A stretch of 64,000 bases of DNA, from positions 1 to 64,000 of the forward strand of contig NZ_BJDY01000004.1 of NCBI RefSeq assembly GCF_005405385.1. Reading direction: 5' to 3'. This stretch comes from Lactiplantibacillus mudanjiangensis (GTDB lineage: Bacteria > Bacillota > Bacilli > Lactobacillales > Lactobacillaceae). Both the position numbers and the translations under genes were made by a program. The notes under the pieces are model-generated. The model was not told the origin of the DNA. It saw only the letters and a program-made list of their open reading frames with translations, and did not search any database. This document shows, piece by piece, positions 42,705-53,522 of this stretch (position 1 is the stretch's first letter; each line of letters opens with the position of its first letter).

Positions 42705-43382
42705 ATGACAGAATTGGTACTGGTCCGTCATGGTGAAAGTACGGCGAACCGAGATAATACGTATACAGGCTGGAGCGATGTCCCCTTGACGGCCACCGGC
42801 ATTGCGCAAGCCAAAACAGCCGGCCAACAGTTGCGAGCGGCTGGCATTCAGTTTGATGCTGTTCATACGTCCGTCTTAAAACGCGCGATTGTAACGGCGA
42901 ATCTGATCTTAGATGAGATTGACCAGCTGTGGTTGCCAGAATATAAAACGTGGCGCTTGAATGAACGCCATTATGGCGCGTTACGTGGGCAAAATAAAGA
43001 CGCGACCCGTCAGATTTATGGTAAGGCGCAAGTGCAACAATGGCGGCGCAGCTTTTATACCGTGCCACCGTTATTGGCGCCAGAAGACTTGAGTCATGAT
43101 CGGCGGTATACCGAATATGGTCAGGCGGTTGAACCGCGGGGCGAAAGCTTAAAAATGGCCTATGATCGCATCATGCCGTACTGGATCGATGTGGTGGCGC
43201 CACAACTTTTGGCCGGCCATAATCAATTGATCGTGGCCCATGGGAGTACGTTGCGAGCCCTGATTAAATATTTAGAACACATTAGTGATACTGGTATTGA
43301 TGGCGTCGAAGTCGGCAATGGCGCACCAATTCGGTACCGATTTGATGACCAGTTGAATGTGATTGATAAAACAGAACTTTGA
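42705..43382 (+). CDS. gpmA: 2,3-bisphosphoglycerate-dependent phosphoglycerate mutase
   Basis: 225 residues. Phospho-His motif [18 protein letters not shown] near the N-terminus, ERHYGALRG, and the second active-site His in [11 protein letters not shown]. Interconverts 3- and 2-phosphoglycerate in glycolysis. The start is the ATG after GGAGCAGAG; an upstream ATG lies within the promoter. It is followed 19 bases later by element copy 3. Lactobacilli often carry several such paralogues, so it may be a secondary one. Confidence 0.88.
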   Translation: MTELVLVRHGESTANRDNTYTGWSDVPLTATGIAQAKTAGQQLRAAGIQFDAVHTSVLKRAIVTANLILDEIDQLWLPEYKTWRLNERHYGALRGQNKDATRQIYGKAQVQQWRRSFYTVPPLLAPEDLSHDRRYTEYGQAVEPRGESLKMAYDRIMPYWIDVVAPQLLAGHNQLIVAHGSTLRALIKYLEHISDTGIDGVEVGNGAPIRYRFDDQLNVIDKTEL

Positions 43383-43401
43383 ATTAACTGACGGAGATTA
43401 G

Positions 43402-43788
43402 CCACCTTCACCGGCTAGTGATTCTGCCTGCTGTGGGGACCGGTTCCAGCCAAAGTGCGGGCTTCCACCTCGCTTGGAAGTCTAGCAAAGATCACTAGTC
43501 TTCCAAGTCGTCCACATTGTAAGCCCGGAAAAACCATCCGGACTAACAATGTAATCACAGCTGGCGCCATCACTAGCTGGTTCCGGTTAATAGGATGATT
43601 ATTTATCGATATAGCCGATAGTGAATTCACTCTGAGCCCAGCCGTGGAAGTTTCTTAGCGGTTTACCGCTTAGAAACTGGCGCTTTTGAAACGCGGTTTT
43701 GGCGGTTCAAAACGACGGCTAAGACCGTTCCTTGGCTTAGCCGGTCCGTCCACAGCGTTCCGGCTCAGAGTGGATGAACGATAGGCGG
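43402..43788 (+). repeat. Dispersed structured element, copy 3
   Basis: Left closing helix CCGGCTAGTGAT / ATCACTAGCTGG; hairpin CTTGGAAG / CTTCCAAG; hairpin ACATTGT..GCCCGG / CCGGAC..ACAATGT. Right: long-range helix CACTCTGAGCC / GGCTCAGAGTG, hairpin GTTTCT..AGCGGT / ACCGCT..AGAAAC, hairpin CGGCTAAG.CC / GG.CTTAGCCG. It lies between gpmA and the convergent pepC and is the only content of that 500-base gap besides a terminator. Confidence 0.88.
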
Positions 43789-43822
43789 CAAGCTTTGCTA
43801 TACTTTTGGACAATAAACACAC

Positions 43823-43858
43823 AAAACGACCGCAACCATTAGATGATTGCGGTCGTTT
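43823..43858. terminator. Terminator of pepC, probably bidirectional
   Basis: Stem AACGACCGCAA / TTGCGGTCGTT, 24 bases after the leftward pepC stop. Confidence 0.82.
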
Positions 43859-43882
43859 GCTTTAATTATTATGATTAATCGC

Positions 43883-45214
43883 TTAAGCTAAAGCGCCCAT
43901 TGGATCCCATGGTGCTAAGACCGTTGGTTCTTCGGCTTGAGCCTTTTTGAGGTTGTCAGGTAAGAATTCTTTGTTCACAACGACTTGGTAGCAGTATTCG
44001 TCCATCCAAGCGTCGCTCATCACGAAGAAGCCTTTAGTCCCAACTTTTTCGCCCCAGCTGTTTTCAACCTTCCATTTGGTTGGTTGACCATCAACAAGGT
44101 CGACACCGGTGATAACCATCGCATGGGTCATTAAGCTTTGACCGTAGTCTAAGCGTTCTGCTTTAGACATTGCCATGTCGACACCGAATAATTCGTCAGT
44201 ACCGTAAACGTCAGTAGCCATGACCCCTTGTTGGCGATCTGAAGATTTACCAACATCACAACCAAACCAAACACTTTGACCAGCTTGGAGTTGTTTGATG
44301 GCAAGTTGTTTGAAGTCAGCCATAGTGACATTCAAATGCTTAACTTCACGGCCACCTAAAACGTTGCCTAACATTTCGATGGTGTAAGTGTGGTTGTATG
44401 GCTTGTCATCGGTTGGGGCGTTGATGATTGACACATAGTCGTCCAAGTTCCAGCCAATGTACTTCTTGAAGAAGCTTTGTGGGGTTAAACCTTGGTCGAT
44501 GTGATAGTTCTTGTCATCATCGCGATATTCCCAGTCGAATTCAGTGACGGGTTCGCCAAAGGCAAAGGCTAACATCCGGTAAACTTCGTTCAACATCTTT
44601 TCCTTACGGTCTTGGATGGCGTCAGCACTCGTGCCAGCGGCAACCAATTCGCGTAATTCAACGGCATCTTTACGTAACTTTAAGTTCAAGGTGCTGTTGA
44701 TTTCAGCAGATTTTGAACTGTTATAAGTTTCTGGCATAACACTCTTAGGCACAATCCCATATTTTTGGATGATTGCGACTAACATGTCCCATTGACCACC
44801 ATCTTGTTGTGGGGTCGTCATGAGCCAGGCAACTTTGCGGCTGCTGGTTGGTTGATCAGCAGTGGCTAAGACATTTTCGTAGAAGTAGTTGGCTTTTTCG
44901 AACTTGTCCCAGAAGAAAGTGTAGTTTTGGGATAATTCAAAGTCAGTTAAGTTGAATCGTTCTGCTAATGAATGACGCATTGTATTTAATGCGGCGAACA
45001 TCCAGCAACGCCCACTTTGTTTTTGGTTAGCGACTTTACCGGTGTTTAAATCAATGGAAAATACCGGGGTCGTTTGGTTCATAGCTTGAGTATCTTGGCT
45101 GCTAGCTAAGATACCATTCTTGGTGACCGCCCGTTCAATAACTTTAGCGGCTGGTCGTGAATCTAAATCAGCTTGGAAATTAGCGATTTGATCCATACTA
45201 ATTGCTTTACTCAA
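43883..45214 (-). CDS. pepC: Aminopeptidase C (bleomycin hydrolase family, C1B)
   Basis: 443 residues from TTG at 45214, well spaced from AAAGGAG; this gives the usual PepC length and N-terminus (SKAISMDQI). Catalytic Cys in QKQSGRCWMFAALNTMRH, His in SLMTHAMVITGV, Asn in WKVENSWGEK. Intracellular hexameric cysteine aminopeptidase for casein-derived and other peptides. The next gene, rpiA, lies upstream on the same strand. Confidence 0.94.
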   Translation of the reverse strand: MSKAISMDQIANFQADLDSRPAAKVIERAVTKNGILASSQDTQAMNQTTPVFSIDLNTGKVANQKQSGRCWMFAALNTMRHSLAERFNLTDFELSQNYTFFWDKFEKANYFYENVLATADQPTSSRKVAWLMTTPQQDGGQWDMLVAIIQKYGIVPKSVMPETYNSSKSAEINSTLNLKLRKDAVELRELVAAGTSADAIQDRKEKMLNEVYRMLAFAFGEPVTEFDWEYRDDDKNYHIDQGLTPQSFFKKYIGWNLDDYVSIINAPTDDKPYNHTYTIEMLGNVLGGREVKHLNVTMADFKQLAIKQLQAGQSVWFGCDVGKSSDRQQGVMATDVYGTDELFGVDMAMSKAERLDYGQSLMTHAMVITGVDLVDGQPTKWKVENSWGEKVGTKGFFVMSDAWMDEYCYQVVVNKEFLPDNLKKAQAEEPTVLAPWDPMGALA

Positions 45215-45280
45215 AAAATCACGCTCCTTTAATCTATTTTTAATTGTATCGGTTTCAAGGCTGAACGGCAAGTGCGGCGA

Positions 45281-45964
45281 TTATGGCCGCGCTGTGATTA
45301 CTTCTGGACCGTCTTCATGACCAATAATGATGGTGTTAACCATGTCTAAGAACAAGCCGTGTTCGACGACACCAACCATGTGAATCAAGTCTTCAGCTAA
45401 GGCGTGTGGATCGGTAATTGGGTTTAAATGTAAGTCAATAATGTAATTATTTGAGTCAGTCCGCACGAATTCGCCGTCTACTTTGCGGAACTCAGGATGA
45501 TAGCCTTTAGCTACCATTTTTTCAAAGATATGTTGGCTACCATAAGGAATCACTTCAACTGGGAGGCCAAATGCCCCTAGTTGATCAACAATCTTACTTT
45601 CGTCAACAATCCACATCACTTTATCAGAATTAATCGCCACGATTTTTTCAAAGAGTAAAGCGGCACCGCCACCTTTAACGCCTTGATAGTCGCTAGAGAT
45701 TTCATCAGCACCATCAATGGTTAGGTCAAGGTGATCGACTTCATCAACGGACTTCATCGGAATTCCTAAGCTTTTAGCTTGAGCAGCGGTTCGTTCAGAA
45801 GTTGAAACGCCGACGATGTTTAAGTGTTCGTTTTTAACACGTTCACCTAAGGCATCGACCATAAACTTAACGGTGGACCCAGTACCTAGGCCGACTTGCA
45901 TGCCGTCTTTGATGTACTCAACGGCTTTTTGGCCAACGAGTTGCTTCAATTGATCTTGATTCAT
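45281..45964 (-). CDS. rpiA: Ribose-5-phosphate isomerase A
   Basis: 227 residues, full family length. [15 protein letters not shown] near the N-terminus, [21 protein letters not shown] and the ESKIVDQLG region are RpiA hallmarks. Interconverts ribose-5-P and ribulose-5-P in the pentose phosphate pathway. AAAGGAG precedes ATG. Preceded by a small acetyltransferase gene on the same strand. Confidence 0.95.
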   Translation of the reverse strand: MNQDQLKQLVGQKAVEYIKDGMQVGLGTGSTVKFMVDALGERVKNEHLNIVGVSTSERTAAQAKSLGIPMKSVDEVDHLDLTIDGADEISSDYQGVKGGGAALLFEKIVAINSDKVMWIVDESKIVDQLGAFGLPVEVIPYGSQHIFEKMVAKGYHPEFRKVDGEFVRTDSNNYIIDLHLNPITDPHALAEDLIHMVGVVEHGLFLDMVNTIIIGHEDGPEVITARP

Positions 45965-45989
45965 AATGACAGAACTCCTTTAAAAGAAT

Positions 45990-46268
45990 TTAGTGAACTA
46001 ATAAATCAGCGTATTCCGGATGCCTAGTGAAATAGGCTTTAGCGTACGTGCAAAGCGGATCGATCAACTTGTGTTCATCCTTAGCAGCCGCAATTACCGC
46101 TAACGTTAATTGCGCCGCGATTCCTTGGTGACCAAAGTCGTCGCGGACAAAAGTATGTTCAATCGCCCAAGTTTGGTCATCATTGATGGCGGGAAAGGTG
46201 ATTTCGCCAGCTAAACGGCCGCTATCATCATTAAAGTAAAACCGATTTGGTTCTCGAATAAAATCCAT
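45990..46268 (-). CDS. Small GNAT-like N-acetyltransferase
   Basis: 92 residues, single small GNAT domain (YFNDDSGRLAGEITFPA; HTFVRDDFGHQGIAAQL, an acetyl-CoA-binding RxxxxGxxxA-like loop; CTYAKAYFTRHPEY). Resembles the YidJ/YjdJ-type mini-acetyltransferases. Start at MDFIREP, 8 bases after AAGGTGG. 25 bases upstream of rpiA, so cotranscribed. Substrate unknown. Confidence 0.8.
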   Translation of the reverse strand: MDFIREPNRFYFNDDSGRLAGEITFPAINDDQTWAIEHTFVRDDFGHQGIAAQLTLAVIAAAKDEHKLIDPLCTYAKAYFTRHPEYADLLVH

Positions 46269-46405
46269 GTCTGTCACCACCTTGAAAGGGTTTTAAGCTT
46301 CACGTTTATTAAACGGGTAATTGCTGGTTTTGTCAACGAAAGGTCGTCCTAAGTATGGTAAAATATGAACACTATCAATGATTTTCAGAAAGCAGGTTTT
46401 ATTCA

Positions 46406-46942
46406 ATGACTCGAGGATTTGAAATTGTCAGTAAATATGCCGATCAAGGTCTAAATTTGCCTTATCGGGCAACGAAGCAAGCAGCTGGCTATGACTTTGA
46501 AGCCGCCACTGATTTTACGTTACCATCTATTTGGAAGCTGAATTTTATCAAGGTGTTGTGGCAACTGCGACACGGTGAAACGGCAACCGATGCAGATTTA
46601 GATACCGCCGCTAAAGTGTTGAAACCATATTTAGTACCAACTGGGATTAAGGCGTACATGAATGCCGATGAATATTTGATGATTGCCAATCGATCAAGCA
46701 ATCCCTTAAAACGCAACTTAGTGTTACCTAATGGGGTAGGCGTGATCGATGCCGATTACTACGATAATCCTAAAAACGAAGGTGAGATCTTTATTCAATT
46801 ACTGAACTTTGGGATTCGTGACGTTCACATTAAAAAGGGCGAACGCTTAGGCCAAGGGCTCTTTATGCCATTTTTAGCAGCCGATAATGAAGCCGAAGTG
46901 ACAACGACCCGGACCGGTGGCTTTGGTTCAAGTGGTAAATAA
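46406..46942 (+). CDS. dut: dUTP diphosphatase
   Basis: 178 residues, longer than the usual 145-150 because of an insertion (about 40-80) between motif 1 and motif 2. Motif 1 AAGYDFEAA, motif 3 RSSNPLKRNLVLPNGVGVIDADYY, later GEIFIQLLNFG and the C-terminal motif 5 RTGGFGSSGK. Hydrolyses dUTP to dUMP, keeping uracil out of DNA. Followed 51 bases later by element copy 4. Confidence 0.88.
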   Translation: MTRGFEIVSKYADQGLNLPYRATKQAAGYDFEAATDFTLPSIWKLNFIKVLWQLRHGETATDADLDTAAKVLKPYLVPTGIKAYMNADEYLMIANRSSNPLKRNLVLPNGVGVIDADYYDNPKNEGEIFIQLLNFGIRDVHIKKGERLGQGLFMPFLAADNEAEVTTTRTGGFGSSGK

Positions 46943-47449
46943 CTAGTGGCTGAAACCTGATTACAGTCTATGGATTAAACTATGCTAAAGTTGCCACCTA
47001 CGTCAACCGGTGATTCTGCCAGCTGTGGGGGCCGGTTCCAGCCGAAGTACGGGCTTTCACCTCGCTTTTAAGCCTAGCCAAAACCGCTAGTCTTAAAAGT
47101 CGCCCACGTCGTAAGTCCGGCAAAACCATCCAGACTAACGACGTTATCACGGCCGGCGCCATCACTGGTTAACTCCGGTTAATGTCTCGTTGTTAATCAG
47201 ACTGAATGATCAACTATCATAGCCGAGAGTGAGTCCACTTTGAGCCCAGCCGTGGGCGTTTCTTAGCGGCTTTACCGCTTAGAAACTGGCGCTTTTGAAA
47301 CGCGGGTTAGGCGGTTCAAAACGAAATCTAAGACCGAACTTTGGCTTAGATTGTCCACCCACAGCGTTCCGGCTCAAAGTGGGCGAACGGTAGGCGGAAA
47401 ATTTGTCATATCAAGGATTGATAGTCATATCTAATTTTCAACCTTTAGT
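46941..47449 (+). repeat. Dispersed structured element, copy 4, with weaker flanking inverted repeats
   Basis: Core 46994-47397. Left closing helix AACCGGTGAT / ATCACTGGTT; hairpin CTTTTAAG / CTTAAAAG; hairpin ACGTCGT..GTCCGG / CCAGAC..ACGACGT. Right: perfect long-range helix CCACTTTGAGCC / GGCTCAAAGTGG, hairpin GTTTCT..AGCGG / CCGCT..AGAAAC, hairpin AATCTAAG.CC / GG.CTTAGATT. Flanks 46941-46955 (AACTAGTGGCTGAAA) and 47436-47449 (TTTCAACCTTTAGT) correspond to the inverted repeats of copy 1; the left arm overlaps the dut stop codon. Confidence 0.87.
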
Positions 47450-47571
47450 AAATAACTAAAAAATGGTAAAGGGCACCCTTTTTACCGGCTTTAGCTAGGA
47501 ATCATGGTAAAATAAATGTTGAGACTATTTTGGAATTAATTTAGGCATAATAGGTGAAGGAGGCCGGATTC

Positions 47572-48945
47572 GTGGCAAAAGCCAAAACACAATTTGTTTG
47601 TTCTAACTGTGGGTATTCGACGCCCCGTTATTTAGGGCGTTGTCCTAACTGTGGCGAGTGGAATACGTTGACTGAAGAACATTTCGATACGAAACCTGAT
47701 CGTAAGTCGCGGGTCAGCTTCGCTGGTAAGGCAGCCAAACCCCAACAATTAAAAGATGTTTCCTTAACAAAAACACCACGGGTAACCACCAAGTTGCGAG
47801 AATTCAATCGCGTACTAGGTGGCGGGGTGGTGCCAGGGTCTTTAGTCCTGATCGGGGGCGACCCGGGGATCGGGAAGTCGACCTTACTCCTACAAGTTTC
47901 GGGACAATTGGCGGAAACGGGTGGCTCAGTATTGTATGTCACTGGTGAAGAAAGTGCGTCACAAGTGAAGTTACGAGCTGATCGGTTAAAAGTTGAAAGT
48001 GAAGATTTCTATCTTTACCCTGAAACTGACATGAGTAATATTCGGGCTACAATTGAATCGATGAGTCCCCAATTTGTTGTGATTGACTCGGTACAAACGA
48101 TGCAAGAACCAGATATCCAGTCAGCGATTGGTTCTGTCGCTCAGATTCGTGAAATTACCGCGGAGTTGTTGCAGATTGCCAAAACCAACGGGATTACGAT
48201 TTTTATCGTGGGTCATGTCACTAAAGGTGGCGCGATTGCGGGGCCGAAGATTTTGGAACATATGGTGGATACCGTCTTGTACTTTGAAGGTGACTTACAT
48301 CATACGTATCGGATTTTGCGGGCCGTAAAAAACCGGTTTGGCTCAACCAATGAACTCGGCATTTTTGAGATGCGAACTGCCGGGTTGATGGAAGTAGCGA
48401 ATCCCTCTGAAATCTTCTTGGAAGAACGGCTCAAGGACGCGACGGGTTCGGCAATCGTGGTTTCAATGGAAGGCTCACGACCGATTTTGGTCGAAGTTCA
48501 AGCGTTAGTGACACCGACTGTTTTCGGTAATGCCAAACGGACCGCGAGTGGTCTTGATCATAATCGAGTGTCTTTGATTATGGCAGTCCTCGAAAAACGG
48601 GCAAACTTAATGTTGCAAAATCAAGATGCTTACTTGAAAGCAGCTGGTGGCGTCAAGTTAGATGAACCAGCGATTGATTTAGCCATTGCGATGAGTGTCG
48701 CGTCAAGTTATCGCGATCAACAAACACGACCTAGTGATTGTTTTGTTGGTGAAGTTGGCTTGACGGGTGAAATTCGCCGAGTTAGTCGGATTGAACAACG
48801 GGTCGGTGAAGCTCGCAAACTTGGATTTAAACGGATTTTTATTCCGAAAAATAACTTGCAAGGTTGGGACATTCCTAGCGGTATCGACGTAATTGGGGTG
48901 GGGACTTTGAAAGAAGCCCTCCAATTGGCTTTGCAAGCAAACTAA
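47572..48945 (+). CDS. radA: DNA repair protein RadA
   Basis: 457 residues from GTG after GAAGGAGG. N-terminal zinc finger ([21 protein letters not shown]), RecA-like ATPase with Walker [11 protein letters not shown], the RadA-specific [15 protein letters not shown] motif and a C-terminal Lon-like domain. A DnaB-like helicase that aids branch migration in recombination. First gene of the radA-yacL-gltX-cysS run typical of Bacilli. Confidence 0.96.
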   Translation: MAKAKTQFVCSNCGYSTPRYLGRCPNCGEWNTLTEEHFDTKPDRKSRVSFAGKAAKPQQLKDVSLTKTPRVTTKLREFNRVLGGGVVPGSLVLIGGDPGIGKSTLLLQVSGQLAETGGSVLYVTGEESASQVKLRADRLKVESEDFYLYPETDMSNIRATIESMSPQFVVIDSVQTMQEPDIQSAIGSVAQIREITAELLQIAKTNGITIFIVGHVTKGGAIAGPKILEHMVDTVLYFEGDLHHTYRILRAVKNRFGSTNELGIFEMRTAGLMEVANPSEIFLEERLKDATGSAIVVSMEGSRPILVEVQALVTPTVFGNAKRTASGLDHNRVSLIMAVLEKRANLMLQNQDAYLKAAGGVKLDEPAIDLAIAMSVASSYRDQQTRPSDCFVGEVGLTGEIRRVSRIEQRVGEARKLGFKRIFIPKNNLQGWDIPSGIDVIGVGTLKEALQLALQAN

Positions 48946-48965
48946 ATTGAAGAGGGGTTAAAAGT

Positions 48966-50177
48966 ATGAAAAAGTTAACGGTGCGGCTAGTCTTCATCGT
49001 GGTCGGTGGTACTTTAGGGTTAACTTACTTACCATTTTTATGGGAAAACATTTGGTCGCAACCAAATACCTTGTTGGATAACATCTTTACGAATTTCTTA
49101 TTAGGTGCGCTGATCCTCTGGATTGTGTCATTGTTCTTAGCGAATGCCACAATGCGGTTGGTTGATCGGGTTGAAAAGAATTTGTCGAAGCAAAATCCAA
49201 TGACATTGTTATTTGGCAGTGTTGGTTTCATTATCGGGTTATTGATCGCGGTTCTGATTTCGCAATTATTCAATCGCAGTCCGTTATTCTTATTGAACAC
49301 GGTCGTGCCCGTTATTTTGATGTTGTTCTTTGGCTACATTGGCGCCCGGGTTGGGACAACTCGGATCGACGAATGGCGGAAAGTTTTTAACTTCCGGCGA
49401 CGTGAAAAAGAACCACAGCCCGATATTACCGATGCACAGCCTGATCAAAATTATCATCATTACAAGATTTTAGATACCAACATCTTGATTGATGGTCGGA
49501 TTTACGATTTGATCAAAACTGGATTTTTAGAAGGAACTTTGTTAGTACCCAACTTTGTGTTGTATGAGTTACAATACATTGCCGATTCAGCGGACAGCAT
49601 TAAGCGGGTGCGTGGTCGTCGCGGGTTAGATATTTTAAACAAGTTACAGAGTGAAAAGATTATTCCCGTTGAGATGTATGAGGGTGACTTTGAAGATGTG
49701 CCAGAAGTTGATAGCAAGTTGATTCAACTTGCTAAAAAGGTTAACGGCGTGATCGTCACTAATGATTACAACTTGAACAAAGTGATTGAATTCCAAAACG
49801 TGCAAGTCCTAAATATCAACCAATTAGCGAAGTCATTGAAACCGCGGGTTATTCCGGGTGAAGAGATGAACGTGATGGTCGTGAAAAATGGGAGTGAACG
49901 GCAACAAGGGGTCGGTTACTTGGATGATGGCACGATGGTCGTGGTTGAAGATGGGAAGTTCTACATCAACGAAAAAGTCGATGTCGTCGTCACTAGTGCG
50001 TTACAAACCGATGCTGGGCGGATGATCTTTGCTCGGTTGGCGCATGCTAATCGTGGTATTTCAGATCATGCAACTAATGAAGCAAGTTCGACTAAGTCAA
50101 CTCAACAAACTCACAATCAGACACAAGCGCATAAAGGTAACCGCTCGAATAATCGCAATAAGTCGACGAAATCGTAA
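48966..50177 (+). CDS. PIN/TRAM-domain membrane protein, YacL family
   Basis: 403 residues: four membrane segments (about 5-130), a PIN nuclease domain (about 165-285; acidic residues in LDTNILIDGRI and VTNDYNLNKV), a TRAM domain (about 300-360) and a Ser/Asn/Gln-rich tail. Membrane-bound ribonuclease-like protein of unknown target. It follows radA by 20 bases, as in many Firmicutes. Confidence 0.92.
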   Translation: MKKLTVRLVFIVVGGTLGLTYLPFLWENIWSQPNTLLDNIFTNFLLGALILWIVSLFLANATMRLVDRVEKNLSKQNPMTLLFGSVGFIIGLLIAVLISQLFNRSPLFLLNTVVPVILMLFFGYIGARVGTTRIDEWRKVFNFRRREKEPQPDITDAQPDQNYHHYKILDTNILIDGRIYDLIKTGFLEGTLLVPNFVLYELQYIADSADSIKRVRGRRGLDILNKLQSEKIIPVEMYEGDFEDVPEVDSKLIQLAKKVNGVIVTNDYNLNKVIEFQNVQVLNINQLAKSLKPRVIPGEEMNVMVVKNGSERQQGVGYLDDGTMVVVEDGKFYINEKVDVVVTSALQTDAGRMIFARLAHANRGISDHATNEASSTKSTQQTHNQTQAHKGNRSNNRNKSTKS

Positions 50178-50337
50178 GCGAAACTTTATTTTTAAGCGTA
50201 AACATTGTAAACTGGATGAGCAACGTATGTGCGGCTGATTGTCGCCATACAATTCGGTTGAACCCGAAAACCGGGAGTTCAGTCAGCTCCAGTTATGTAG
50301 TAAGTTTGACAAAAAAACGAAAGAGGCGTTAATCACA

Positions 50338-51828
50338 TTGGCAAAGAGCAAGATTCGTGTGCGGTACGCACCAAGTCCAACTGGCCATTTACACATTGGT
50401 AATGCCCGGACAGCGTTATTTAACTATTTATTTGCCCGGCATAATAAAGGAAAGTTTATTCTTCGGATCGAAGACACCGACTTAAAGCGGAATGTCGCTG
50501 ACGGTGAAAAGAGTCAAATGGATAATTTGACTTGGTTAGGGATTGATTGGGATGAAGGTCCTGATAAGGGCGGCGACTTTGGTCCTTATCGTCAATCCGA
50601 ACGGAAAGATATCTACCAACCCCTCATTCAACAATTGATTGATGAAGGCAAGGCTTATGAATCTTACATGACCGAAGATGAATTAACGGCGCAACGTGAA
50701 ATCCAAAAAGCCCGTAAAGAAATGCCACATTATGTGGATGAATATGCAGGCTTAACGGCAGACGAAAAGCAAGCCAAAATTGACGCTGCTAAGGCAGCTG
50801 GGATTACACCAGTTATTCGTTTCCACGTCCCAGAAGGTCAAACTTATGCTTGGGATGATATGGTTAAAGGCCACGTTTCCTTCGAATCTAAGACGGTGGG
50901 TGGCGACTTCGTCATTCAAAAACGTGACGGGATGCCAACGTATAACTTTGCTGTGGTTGTCGATGATCATTTGATGCAAATCAGCCACGTCTTCCGTGGT
51001 GATGATCATGTGGCTAACACGCCTAAACAATTGATGATCTATGAAGCCTTTGGTTGGAATCCACCAGCTTTTGGTCACATGAGCTTAATTATCAACACTG
51101 AAACGGGTAAGAAGTTAAGTAAGCGTGATGAAACGGTCTTACAATTCATCGAACAATATCGTGAATTAGGCTACTTGCCAGAAGCCATGTTGAACTTTAT
51201 TGTCTTACTTGGCTGGTCACCAGTTGGTGAAAGTGAATTATTCAGTAAACGTGAATTCATCAAGATGTACGATGAAAAACGTTTGAGTAAATCACCAGCC
51301 GCTTTTGACGGGAAGAAACTTGAATGGGTCAATAACCAATACATCAAGAAATCTGATGAAAACGAAGTCTTTGCAATGTCTATTCGCCAATTGATCAAAG
51401 CTGGTCGTTTACCAAAACGTCCAACCATGAATCAAATCGAATGGACACGGACGTTAGTGTCATTATTCAAGAACCAAATGAGCTATACGGGTCAAATCGT
51501 TGACTTAGCAGACCTATTCTTCAATGGCCCTGCTGATATTAACGAAGAAGCCCAAGCTGAATTGGCTGCTGAAACGGCACCAACCGTCTTAAAAGAATTC
51601 CGTCAACGAATTGAAAACGTGGATGTTTTTGAAGCCACTGAAATTCAAAAGACGATTAAGTCAATTCAAAAAGATACTAAGATCAAGGGTCGTCAATTGT
51701 ATATGCCGATTCGGATTGCGGTGTCACATGAAATGCACGGTCCAGAATTACCAGAAACGATTGAATTGCTAGGTCGGGAAACGACTATCAAGCATTTAGA
51801 TGCGATGATCGCCGAATTAGCAAAATAA
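50338..51828 (+). CDS. gltX: Glutamyl-tRNA synthetase
   Basis: 496 residues from TTG at 50338 (AAAGAGG upstream; matches family length). HIGH-type motif [15 protein letters not shown] and KMSKS-type KLSKRDE. Charges tRNA-Glu, and probably tRNA-Gln for later amidation, as in other lactobacilli. The leader 50178-50337 has a hairpin GTATG..GCG / CGC.CATAC (50225-50250) but not T-box features. Confidence 0.95.
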   Translation: MAKSKIRVRYAPSPTGHLHIGNARTALFNYLFARHNKGKFILRIEDTDLKRNVADGEKSQMDNLTWLGIDWDEGPDKGGDFGPYRQSERKDIYQPLIQQLIDEGKAYESYMTEDELTAQREIQKARKEMPHYVDEYAGLTADEKQAKIDAAKAAGITPVIRFHVPEGQTYAWDDMVKGHVSFESKTVGGDFVIQKRDGMPTYNFAVVVDDHLMQISHVFRGDDHVANTPKQLMIYEAFGWNPPAFGHMSLIINTETGKKLSKRDETVLQFIEQYRELGYLPEAMLNFIVLLGWSPVGESELFSKREFIKMYDEKRLSKSPAAFDGKKLEWVNNQYIKKSDENEVFAMSIRQLIKAGRLPKRPTMNQIEWTRTLVSLFKNQMSYTGQIVDLADLFFNGPADINEEAQAELAAETAPTVLKEFRQRIENVDVFEATEIQKTIKSIQKDTKIKGRQLYMPIRIAVSHEMHGPELPETIELLGRETTIKHLDAMIAELAK

Positions 51829-51850
51829 CTGTTTGATAATAAGAGTAAAT

Positions 51851-52054
51851 TCGTGATGGTCTGCAGAGAGTGATGATTAGTGTGACATCATGACCACCGA
51901 ATTGAAGTGCGATTATCACGAAAGCAGCCGGGTGGCCGTTATCCCAGCAATGAGGCCGGTTAACCGGTAAAACAAGAGTGGAAGCACGCGGAAGCGTCTT
52001 TTGTATCAGGACAAGTTTTGTGCTGATATGAGAGATGCTTTTTTATTAAAACGA
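51851..52054 (+). promoter_or_regulatory. T-box riboswitch, cysteine-specific
   Basis: Stem I closes with TTCGTGAT / ATCACGAA (51851-51858 and 51915-51922). It contains the AGAGAG-type bulge and a specifier loop GAAGTGCGA with Cys codon TGC at 51908-51910. The T-box core AGAGTGGAAGCACGCG (51976-51991) offers UGGA, complementary to the UCCA end of tRNA-Cys. The terminator pairs AAGCGTCT..TATCAG with CTGATA..AGATGCTT, then TTTTTT. Uncharged tRNA-Cys should switch it to antitermination and raise cysS. Confidence 0.92.
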
Positions 52055-52108
52055 TTGATCCTAAACATGTTAAACTTAATTCACGAACAAACGAGAGGAG
52101 CTGGCAAC

Positions 52109-53521
52109 ATGATTTCAGTTTTTAATACGTTAACACGACAAAAAGAGCCTTTTAAACCCATTACCCCGGGTCAGGTGAAGATGTATGTCTGTGGGCCAAC
52201 TGTTTACAATTATATTCATATTGGTAATGCCCGCTCAGCCATTGCGTTTGATACGATTCGGCGTTACTTCGAATATCGTGGTTACCAAGTTGACTACGTG
52301 TCGAACTTTACGGATGTTGATGACAAAATGATCAAACGCGCTAAGCAAGACCAAACCACGGTGCCAGCGATTGCTGATCGTTTCATCAAAGCGTTCATGG
52401 CAGATACTGCTGCGGTAAATATCGAACCAGCAACTGCCCATCCCCGGGCGTCAGAAAACATTCCCGAAATCATCGCCTTTATCCAAGATTTGGTGGCTAA
52501 AGATTATGCGTACGCGGTTGATGGCGATGTTTATTATCGAACACGTAAATTTAAAAATTATGGGCAGCTATCTGATCAACGGATTGATGATTTGGAAGTT
52601 GGCGCCAGTCAGCATACGGCGGATGAAGAAACTCAGCGTAAAGAAGATCCGATCGACTTTGCGTTATGGAAAGCTGCTAAAGCGGATGAAATTTCTTGGG
52701 ATTCCCCATGGGGAGCCGGTCGTCCAGGTTGGCATATCGAATGCTCGGTCATGTCAACGAAGTATTTAGGTGAGACGTTTGATATTCATGGTGGCGGTCA
52801 AGATTTGGAATTTCCACATCATGAAAACGAAATTGCCCAAAGTGAAGCTAAGACTGGGAAAACATTTGCCCATTATTGGCTACACAATGGGTTTGTCACG
52901 GTTGGCGATGACAACGAAAAGATGAGTAAGTCGCTCGGTAACTTTGTGACGGTCCATGATATTATTAAACAAATTGATCCGCAGATTTTACGCTTCTTTA
53001 TGGCAACGACCCAATATCGGCGGCCAATTCAATATAGTCAGAAGAATTTGGATGAAGCAGCCAATAATTTGAGCAAACTTCAAAATGCCTACACCAACCT
53101 GACATATCGGCTAAAAGATGCAACCGCTGGTGGCGATGCGGATGTAACGAAACAGTTACTAGCTTTGAAAGCCAACTTTGTTACCGCAATGGATGATGAT
53201 TTTAACGTTCAAAATGGGATTGCGGCAGTCTATGAACTGGCTAAATTGGCTAATGTTTATGCCGCACAAGTGACCGTCCAAACGGTCACGGTTCAAGCAT
53301 TGATCACCGCTTTAACGGATCTCGCCGGTGTCTTTGGCGTTAAGTTCCAAGAAGCGGCTGCCGAATTAGCTGATGCAGATATTCAAGCCTTGATTGATGA
53401 TCGCGAAGCTGCGCGGCAAGCCAAAGACTTTGCTAAAGCGGATCAAATTCGTGATGATTTAAAAGCACAAGGGATTATTTTGGAAGATACGCCCCAAGGG
53501 GTTCGATTTAGAAAGGATTAA
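52109..53521 (+). CDS. cysS: Cysteinyl-tRNA synthetase
   Basis: 470 residues from the ATG after GAGAGGAG; a longer in-frame reading would begin inside the T-box terminator. Zn/active-site Cys in [29 protein letters not shown] and KMSKSLGNF. Charges tRNA-Cys. One base before mrnC. Confidence 0.96.
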   Translation: MISVFNTLTRQKEPFKPITPGQVKMYVCGPTVYNYIHIGNARSAIAFDTIRRYFEYRGYQVDYVSNFTDVDDKMIKRAKQDQTTVPAIADRFIKAFMADTAAVNIEPATAHPRASENIPEIIAFIQDLVAKDYAYAVDGDVYYRTRKFKNYGQLSDQRIDDLEVGASQHTADEETQRKEDPIDFALWKAAKADEISWDSPWGAGRPGWHIECSVMSTKYLGETFDIHGGGQDLEFPHHENEIAQSEAKTGKTFAHYWLHNGFVTVGDDNEKMSKSLGNFVTVHDIIKQIDPQILRFFMATTQYRRPIQYSQKNLDEAANNLSKLQNAYTNLTYRLKDATAGGDADVTKQLLALKANFVTAMDDDFNVQNGIAAVYELAKLANVYAAQVTVQTVTVQALITALTDLAGVFGVKFQEAAAELADADIQALIDDREAARQAKDFAKADQIRDDLKAQGIILEDTPQGVRFRKD

Positions 53522-53522
53522 C

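Noticed and set aside
50178-50337. T-box before gltX
   Set aside because: Hairpins are present, but there is no T-box core, specifier loop or terminator.
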